A stretch of DNA of 64,000 bases, taken from contig NC_061795.1 of assembly GCF_021462225.1 (NCBI RefSeq), positions 51,080,880 to 51,144,879 of the forward strand, written 5' to 3'. This document shows, in pieces, positions 57,174 to 64,000 of this stretch. A program made the position numbers and the translations under genes. How positions within the stretch are numbered: position 1 is the stretch's first letter; every line of letters begins with the position of its first letter. This DNA comes from Girardinichthys multiradiatus (taxonomy: Eukaryota > Chordata > Actinopteri > Cyprinodontiformes > Goodeidae). Under the pieces are notes generated by a model. That model was not told the DNA's origin. It searched no databases and saw nothing but the letters and a program-made list of their open reading frames with translations.

Positions 57174-57560
57174 TCAGTTCAGCTTTATTTATTTAGCACC
57201 AAATCACAACACATGCCCTCTCAAGGCACTTTACAAAGTCAATTAAATCCAATCATACAGATTTCACATTTTACAGGTTGTAGCTCCTTTAGAGGCTTCA
57301 TCTAGGAGAGAAAGACAGCTAAGCAGATAAACTCTGATCCAGTTTTCAAGGTTAGAGTCTAAAAGAGAGAACATAGAGTTAGTTACAGTAGAAGCTCAGT
57401 CAGTAGCTATGTCTAGGAGAGAGAAAGGGTTAAACACTAAAAGACAAGGCCATGTGGATCATCTGTAGAAGGTGAGCATTAAGTTGTTGCCAGCAGAAGC
57501 TTGGACGATGCCCCTCTCCAGAAAGGTGTCACAGGTAGACACATTCCTCGGCTCTCAACA
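57174..57560 (-). repeat. LINE 3' untranslated-region fragment in ferry3 intron
   Basis: The plus strand begins with a tail-like 'agctttatttatttagcacc' and 'ctctcaaggcactttacaaa', then a long A/G-rich body ('taggagagaaagacag'). This is a known layout of fish L2-type 3' ends read on the minus strand. It is a family variant different from the copies at 7444 and 40119. Confidence 0.6.
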
Positions 57561-58661
57561 AACAGTGCTAGAAATTCTGCTTCTCAAGTGAACGAAATGA
57601 GTCACCAAAGAAAATAATGTCAATTTAGATGCGCACACAACAACTAAATGTTTATCATTTGACATAAAACCCTTACTGGATCCTGAATGTGTAAAGGTGT
57701 GCAACAGTTTTATACCAACCTTCATTTCTGTACAACTAGATTTTCTTGTCATGTGTTAAAGTGATCTTGATCAGTAGAGCTTCTGATTCTGAAGAGTCTG
57801 GTTCCCTTCAGATTGGACTTTAGTCTCTTCATTATCTTGGTGTTTTGTTCACAGTGGAGGAGATGGATGAATAAACTGGAGCTTTAACTGCAGGAAAACA
57901 GGCTCTGCAGATTTTCTGTGTTTCTCTGCAGGCTTTGCCTGTTTTTTGTTCATCAACTTTAGTTCATCAATATACAAACCAGGAAGTTTACAAGGCAAAA
58001 AGACCCAATTTCTACAGAGAAACCAATTATTTGCTCAGCGATTGTTGACCATGACACACTGTACACGAATAACTAAATGAGGCCAAAATTACAAGAAACT
58101 ATGAGGCCAAAACAAATCTGAAAATCCTGATCGTCCATCAGTCAATCGTTTAATTCATGCCATATTTTCCTCTAATAGCTCTTCTGGGCGTTTTCAGTCT
58201 TTTGAGCCGTTTTGTCTTTGGTGTTTAGACTCAACTAAAGAAATGGTAACAAATTATGTGCTGCGGCAGACTGTGAGTAACAAAGTGTCTGAACATCCCA
58301 TTTAAAATGGATTCTTTGCGCTCGTATCTTAGTTGAAACAACCCTGGTTCATCCCTTCAGTCTAGTAACCTGTTTAAATCCCTCAGAGATTTCTAGGTTC
58401 ATTCAGACTAAAGTGGATTAACAAACAAACAAAAGTAGAATCCTCTGAAAATGATCAGAAACTAGACTGAAAATTAAAGTCAAATCCAAAAGTTTAAAAC
58501 ATCTTCAGAATCTGGGAAGACATGCCTCAAAACACCTTTTAAAGATAACAAAAAGTCTCGCTTACTGGAAGCAAAATGATCAGAAAATATGAGCGAAGAC
58601 TTTTGCACAGTACTACATGTCAATGAGAGTAGAGAGTTATGTTAGGTGTATATTTGCTGAC
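57561..58661 (-). other. ferry3 intron
   Basis: No coding or repeat signature that I can name. Confidence 0.6.
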
Positions 58662-58859
58662 CCCTTTTGATGCCACTGTAGGAGTTGACCCTGTTATCTA
58701 CCAGCAGCACCAGTCCGCAGAGCGAGGAAGAGTACAGCGAAAGGGCCGTTTGGAGTCGCCGCAGCTTTGCTCCGCTGCTGCTGTGTCGTCTGTGTTTGCA
58801 AAAGTCCAGAACATCGGCCCGGACCAAGCGCAGGTTGTGCATCGTCTTCAGCTGTGCTC
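58662..58859 (-). CDS. ferry3: ferry3 exon (198 bp)
   Basis: Encodes (G)[19 protein letters not shown], a variable polar loop ([13 protein letters not shown]), then [20 protein letters not shown] and [13 protein letters not shown]. The acceptor is 'ccccag'. The donor that keeps the frame is GTCAGC, a poor match to gtaagt, but it gives the family's GIKR-E-FATV junction (human D in place of E, from memory). Confidence 0.9.
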
Positions 58860-58990
58860 CTGGGGTAAAAAAGAGAAGTTACACAAATATGCTTTTTTAC
58901 ACTCCATGCAAAGCACAGTAGATGTTTTGTCATGATGCCACCGTCATGAACCCATCCACTAGTTAACAAAACACATAAGAATGTAGGCAC

Positions 58991-59097
58991 CTAGGTGTAT
59001 GGTGAAGCTCTCCTCCAGCAGAGGCTGCTCCTCAAAAATCCTTGTGCCAGAATCTGCAGCTTCTGACAGCTGGCTGGGCTGCACCTTAATCTCCTCA
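58991..59097 (-). CDS. ferry3: ferry3 exon (107 bp)
   Basis: Encodes (N)[17 protein letters not shown], then [18 protein letters not shown] plus one base. The acceptor is 'tttgcag' and the donor gtgcct. Acidic and moderately variable, it links the coiled-coil half of the protein to the conserved C-terminal domain. Confidence 0.9.
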
Positions 59098-59109
59098 CTG
59101 CAAACAAAT

Positions 59110-60345
59110 CAGTTCATTAGAGATCTCCTCAAAGCCACACAGCTAACCACCTGTTGGCCAGGTACGAGCCTCCCATTGGATAATTACTGCAGGGGCAATT
59201 ATGTTTCAGCTGGCAACAAGTTATTTAACCCCAACTGGTGCAATGAGTTGCTTCTCATTTCTTAAACAACCATGTCTAAAGACACGTCCTGTGGTCGTGG
59301 AAAAGATGTCAGTCTGTTTCAGAAGGATCAAATCATTGGCGTGCATCAAGCAGAGAAAACATCTAAGGAGATTGTAGAAACTACCAAAACTGGGTTAAGA
59401 ACTGTCCAACGCATTATTAAAAAGTGGAAGCATAGTGGGGACCCATCGTCTTCAAGGAAGAAATGTGGCTGAAAGTAAATCCTGAATGATCGTGATCGGT
59501 AAACACTTTAATGTTTGGTGAAATCAAATGGAAGAAAATCAACAGTAGAACTCCGGGCTAATAGTGAAAGTAAGAGCATTTCCAAACACACAATGTGAAG
59601 GGAACTGAAGAGATTGGGACTGAACAGCTGTGTAGCCTTAAGAAAACCAGTGAGGCTAACTGGAAAAAAAGACTTCAATTTGCTAGGGAGCATAAAGATT
59701 GGACTCTGGAGCAATGGAAGAAAGTCATATGGTCTGATGAGTCCAGATTGACCCTGTTCCAGAGTGATTGACGCATCACGGTAAGAAGAGAGGCAGGTGA
59801 AGTGATGCCCCCATCATGTCTAGTACCTACTGTACCAGCCTGTAGGGTCAGTGCTATGATCTGGGGTTGCTGCAGGTGGTCAGGTCTGGGTTCAGCAACA
59901 GTTTGTGTTCAAAGAATGAGGTCAGCTGACTACCTGAATAAACTGAATGATCAGATTATTCCATCAATGGATCTTTTCTTCCATGATGGGACGGGCATAT
60001 TCCAAGATGACAATGCCAGGATTTATTGGGCTCTAAATGTGAAAGAGAAGTTCAGGGAGCATGAGACATCATTCTCACACATTGGCCACCAACAGAGTCT
60101 AGACCTTAACCCCATGGAGAATCTTTGAGATGTCCTGGAGAAGACTTTAACTCTACTGTCATCAATGCAAGATCTTGGTGACAAATTAATGCAACACTGG
60201 GTGGAAATAAATCTTGTGACGTTGCAGAAGCTTATCGTAACAAAGCCACAGCGAATGGAGCCATAATTAAAGATAAAGGCGGTCCAACCAAATATTAGAG
60301 TGTGACCTTTTTTTCTGGTGGCCACTTTTTATTGGCCATTGTATG
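59110..60345 (+). mobile_element. Decayed Tc1-type element in a ferry3 intron
   Basis: Antisense to ferry3. The N-terminal block runs from 59272 (MSKDTSCGRGKDVSLF) and includes KTGLRTVQRIIKKWKHSG. Catalytic blocks survive as WSDESRLTLF near 59738, [18 protein letters not shown] near 60000 and LDLNPMENL near 60100. Stops follow SRKKCG, FQSD and MENL, the last where Trp is expected. The right end reads 'ccactttttattggccattg', like a Tc1 terminal repeat; no left repeat is recognisable. The left border is approximate. Confidence 0.75.
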
Positions 60346-60397
60346 CACACATCCAACCTAGTGATTGATGTGTGGTGGTGGGGATCAATGAACTCAC

Positions 60398-60522
60398 TTA
60401 ATTTTACTGCTATTATGGGATTTCTGCAGATCCTGGTGCAATCTGATGACCCACTCTTGATATTCCTGCTTTTGAATGCCCGTCACTTGCTTAAGTTCAC
60501 TTGCCCATTTGTTCTCCAAGAC
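60398..60522 (-). CDS. ferry3: ferry3 exon (125 bp)
   Basis: Encodes [39 protein letters not shown] and KI, plus two bases (AA) completed by T in the next exon to Asn. The acceptor is 'tggcag' and the donor gtgagt. Charged heptad-like spacing suggests a coiled coil. A Tc1 remnant ends only about 50 bp beyond the donor. Confidence 0.92.
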
Positions 60523-60683
60523 CTGCCAAAGAAGAGCATGTCTGACATTACAATGAAAAGGAAAAGACAGCATCTTTTTTCCTGGCACATTAGGCTCAAA
60601 CCAAAATTTAAACTAGAACGTTTCCAGGCTGACCCTCTTTAAAGGCAAAGAAAAATTGGGGAAACCAAATCTATCTATTTTAC

Positions 60684-60783
60684 CTGCTGTGCATCGAAGT
60701 GTTGAGATGCTACTGCATTTACATCATGGTCACTTAATGTATTTCCCAGCTCATGCATCACTTTGTCCATTTCTGCTGCTTGC
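60684..60783 (-). CDS. ferry3: ferry3 exon (100 bp)
   Basis: Encodes [20 protein letters not shown] and [13 protein letters not shown] after one base that completes Arg. The acceptor is 'ttgtag' and the donor gtaaaa. Helical, continuing the coiled-coil region. Confidence 0.92.
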
Positions 60784-61098
60784 CTACAAGACAGAAAAGA
60801 CGTATTCATGGTCAGAGAGAAGAACTAGTATCAGCTCATCAGATCTCAGGAGGAACCAAAATTACTTTCAGTGAGAAATAACATGACTAAAATGTGTAAC
60901 TCTTCAGTACAAAGAAGAAAAATAACATGAAAAAACTGACATTTAAAAGAAACTGATACCAGTTGCATAATTTACAATACAGGTGGGTTTTTTTTTAAGT
61001 GAAGGCGTGGAATAAGCAAAGTAAAATAAAAGTAAATGGTATTTCCTTATTATCATTAGGATGTGCACATAAAATACTCATTATTAATTAACTGCTAC

Positions 61099-61280
61099 CT
61101 TTCTTGTAGCTTCTTAATCTCCATGTCTCTTTCACTGATGAGCTCAGAGATGCTAACGAAGTAGTTGTGCTCCAGGTTGAGGAGGGTGTCTGAGGCAGGG
61201 GAGTGGATCAGCTCGTGGTAGACATCAGCAAAGTCCTCGTCCCAGCTGGGCTCTTCAGGCCGAGCATGCTCCAGAGTTGT
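61099..61280 (-). CDS. ferry3: ferry3 exon (182 bp)
   Basis: Encodes [59 protein letters not shown] and E, plus two bases. The acceptor is 'tttcag' and the donor gtagca. The block VYHELIHSP...LLNLEHNY is conserved in C12orf4 proteins. Confidence 0.92.
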
Positions 61281-61362
61281 CTGAAACAAGTAGGTAAAAA
61301 AGCAACACCAAAGCTTTAGTGACACCTGGTGGAGGATTGGGAAATCACAACCGACTTCATAC

Positions 61363-61389
61363 CTGTGCAAATACACAGAAGACCTCAGA
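61363..61389 (-). CDS. ferry3: ferry3 micro-exon (27 bp), tentative
   Basis: Nine codons, SEVFCVFAQ, are framed by a strong polypyrimidine acceptor ('tatttcttcttccag') and a gtatga donor. The exon is phase 0 at both ends, so it fits the next exon without changing frame. It is plausible as the residues preceding TTLEHA, but is supported only by splice sites and frame. Confidence 0.6.
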
Positions 61390-63419
61390 CTGGAAGAAGA
61401 AATACAAATCATGCTTCAGACACATTTACACCAGAATGAGACCGATTACAAACTTGTTTATTTATGGACATTAAAATAATTTAACATAACTTAGCAATGC
61501 TACATTTTTACATTAACTTTCACCTCTGATGACCTGTACACACAGATGCTTTCTTACAGGACCTGTCAGATTATGAGTTATAATAATAATAATTATAATA
61601 ACCCTTAAAATCTAATATAATATCATATAATAATAACCCTTTCCATACTGTAAGCCTAACAGATGACAGACTGCTGCAGCAGAATCCAGTCACCAGGGAA
61701 AGAAAGCCCTGCTGTGTATGAGAGTAAAACCTATGAATGTTCTTTATTATGCTTTTGATTTCTGGAGGACTTTAATTAACCCTGTTGAGTCTCATTTGTC
61801 TACTGCAGTAGATTTGTCGAATGAAAGGTGGCTGATGTAAAGTTACATGTTCCACAGGCTTTTGTCTCATTAGACATTAAACTATGTCGACCCACTGTAA
61901 CCCACCCTGCTCTTCATCAGGTGATGCAGACCTCAACTTAAAACCAGGGTGAAGATATTTAACAACTAGCATTCAAGCTGCAGCCAAACGTCACTGACTG
62001 AACTTTCAAAAAGCTGCTGAGGGGGATAATTCAAACCCAAAGTGAGAAACTGAGTTCAGGTAAACCTAAACTTGAAAGCAAATGAGGAAGGTAAAATGCA
62101 GAATCAACATCATCTTGCTGTGAAAGATTAGCCTTATGGACTACATAATAGACACTAAATAAAAGAGCAACAGAGAAATAATCAGATTCAACATTCTTCT
62201 CATAGATCCAGGAATCTTTGGATCACAGAGAGACTGAAAACCTTCCTGGTGTTAATTCTGTGCATCTGTAGACAATTGGCTAATGGACAGAAGAAGGTTT
62301 ACTTTAAGCAGGGTTGGAGCCAGGAACCCTCAGGTTTATAACCCAATGATTCCTCCACCTTTAAAGAAATATGCAATGACTTCCCAAGAAACTGCAGCTT
62401 CACCGTAAACAGCATGCCCCATGCTGATCGAGAAAACAACCCTGATGACATGAAACTGCCACAACGTACTGGATCTCTGGAGCAACAAGGTGTCTGAGTT
62501 AAGTGAGCAGCACAGACATTAAAAGCAACATTTGGGCCCGTGTAACGAGACATTTCTCCCTCAAAACTCATGAATAATCAATTTTCAGATGCACGGTTCT
62601 ACGTCTGTCTGAATGACTTTAATGATCTATAAATGATCATGGTTAGATGGAGTATATTGGGACACATGCCAGACACTTTACTGTGTTACTACAAAAACAT
62701 GGAGTAATGGATATATGATCAGAGCGGCCAGAGTCTGAAATTAACTTGGTGGGAACACATACTTGGCACTAAACAAGTCATCCACATAACTGGTAAATAT
62801 CTTGAAGAGAGTCAGCTTTCAACATAGTCCCTGTCCCCAATGGAAAATAAATGCATCTATTATTGCAGCAGCAGAATCTCCAACAGAAAATTCAAAAATA
62901 TCCTTTAGTCTGAGTATATTTGTTTAAAGCTCAGTGTAAGAAAATGTTGCTGTTTGTTTTAGAACCTGATGACCTTAAAGGCACTGCTATAAAATAAAGA
63001 TCACTGAAAGATTCCTTTAAAATGTTCATTTACTGGATTAGAGTGTCGAGAAACGTTTATTGGTAATCCATGACTTTCTGTTTCCTTGGAGTATAAATAT
63101 GAAGTTTCTCTCAGCCAGGCTTCAATATGTGAGCAATAAGCAGAAAATGGTGTTCAAGCAAGGCAGATGTGTGTTTATCATCTTACATCAGAGAAGGGCT
63201 GCTCATCTAACTTTCACATTATTACCAAAACGGCAACATTTAGAACAAGGCTGGGCAAGGACCTATGATCGTCCTGTGGTTATGATGAGGAGGAAGGTAA
63301 AACAATCCTAAAAGCTTCCTGTAGCAATAACAAGCACCTTGGAGCCATGATTATTATTATGTATTATGGCACAAAGTCTAAATCAGGCTCCAGTAAAGGT
63401 TTAATTGCTGCTCCAGCTG
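61390..63419. other. Probable ferry3 intron, no further exon found
   Basis: The missing N-terminal exons of ferry3 are expected at or beyond this region, but none was recognised. An AT-rich (TAA)n-like patch lies at about 61575-61635. Confidence 0.45.
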
Positions 63420-63690
63420 CTGTTGCTTAATGCTACCGTTATCATCCCAAGGAACAAGTTCTACACCTGGGAAGGAGCAGTCTGTCACTGAATGAGCTAC
63501 TCTGTTTGCTGATGAAGGTATGCAGAGGGTGGTCAGCATCGTCCATAATGTCCAGTAGTTTGTTCATCGTCCTCCTCTCTGCCACCGTCACCAGGGAGTC
63601 CACCTTCAGACCTACGACAGAGCCCGGCCGCCTGATCACTTTGTCCAGCCTAGATGTATGTTTCTTGGACATGCTGCCCAAGAAACATAC
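63420..63690 (-). pseudogene. LINE reverse-transcriptase C-terminal fragment
   Basis: The minus-strand frame 63681-63442 includes SRLDKVIRRPGSVVGLKVDS, LVTVAERRTMNKLLDIMDDA and HPLHTFISKQSSSFSDRL. This is a known C-terminal block of fish non-LTR retrotransposons, just before the part seen at 44165. A short remnant inside sequence of unknown nature. Confidence 0.65.
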
Positions 63691-64000
63691 ATCGGTGTTA
63701 TCACATCGTTACCAATGGCAACCACGGAGAAAAGAGCAAAGAAGCACAATTTCACCAAGGCAGAAATGGAGGTGTTTGTAAGTGAGGTGGAGAGTGGAGA
63801 ACATCTCATGTCTGGTAGCCACAGTGTTGAGAAACCTGACGACTGGTCAGGTTAACAAAGCCATCCAGAATGGCAGAAAGTACTGCGCTCAGTGCTGGCT
63901 GTGATATCCCAGACCACTGGATCATTTCACAGAATCATGAGGTTCCTAAAAGTGTCTTCAGGCAGAGACTTCATTAACTGTTGATGAAGTTAAATACAGA

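Overview
The window is a stretch of a teleost fish chromosome. Only two host genes can be read, both on the minus strand and both as spliced exons: the first coding exon of slc45a3 (near 1.5 kb) and eleven consecutive coding exons of ferry3 (C12orf4 homologue), running from 61.4 kb down to a stop codon at 41.2 kb. The teleost assignment rests on these genes and on fish repeat families: a Rex3 (RTE clade) LINE, L2/CR1-type LINEs with a characteristic 3' tail, several Tc1 lineages, PIF/Harbinger elements, a tRNA-derived SINE and a long-LTR endogenous retrovirus. I cannot name the species.

Layout. 1-2.3 kb: slc45a3 5' coding exon. 2.36-5.18 kb: a DNA-transposon-like repeat with a TTA target duplication, carrying a small membrane/coiled-coil reading frame and a nested Tc1. 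7.4-13.3 kb: a minus-strand LINE interrupted by a SINE and by a Harbinger element. 14.9-18.2 kb: a decayed Tc1-like element, a 1.05-kb purine-only satellite and a Harbinger remnant. 18.2-26.8 kb: mostly unique sequence with one CpG-rich island (25.2-25.9 kb). 26.8-35.4 kb: a dense mobile-element cluster with an LTR, a Tc1 at the centre of a near-perfect 2 x 945-bp inverted repeat, a truncated Tc1, a 1.82-kb solo LTR with a CTGT duplication, and a GC-rich repeat. 36.1-37.5 kb: a minus-strand Rex3 copy. 41.2-61.4 kb: ferry3, whose 12.8-kb intron holds a near-full-length Rex3, two copies of a second Tc1 lineage and LINE fragments.

The two host genes have no evident joint function. FERRY3 is a subunit of the Rab5-effector FERRY complex on early endosomes, and SLC45A3 is a membrane sugar/proton-transporter family member. 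The rest reflects mobile-element activity and decay. Every transposase and reverse transcriptase seen here is broken (stops, frameshifts, deletions or altered catalytic residues), though the Tc1 copies are young.

The most unusual structure is the palindrome at 28.2-31.7 kb. The right flank of a Tc1 insertion is an inverted copy of its left flank, and that copy ends inside another Tc1 fragment. It is either a fold-back/template-switch rearrangement or an assembly artefact.
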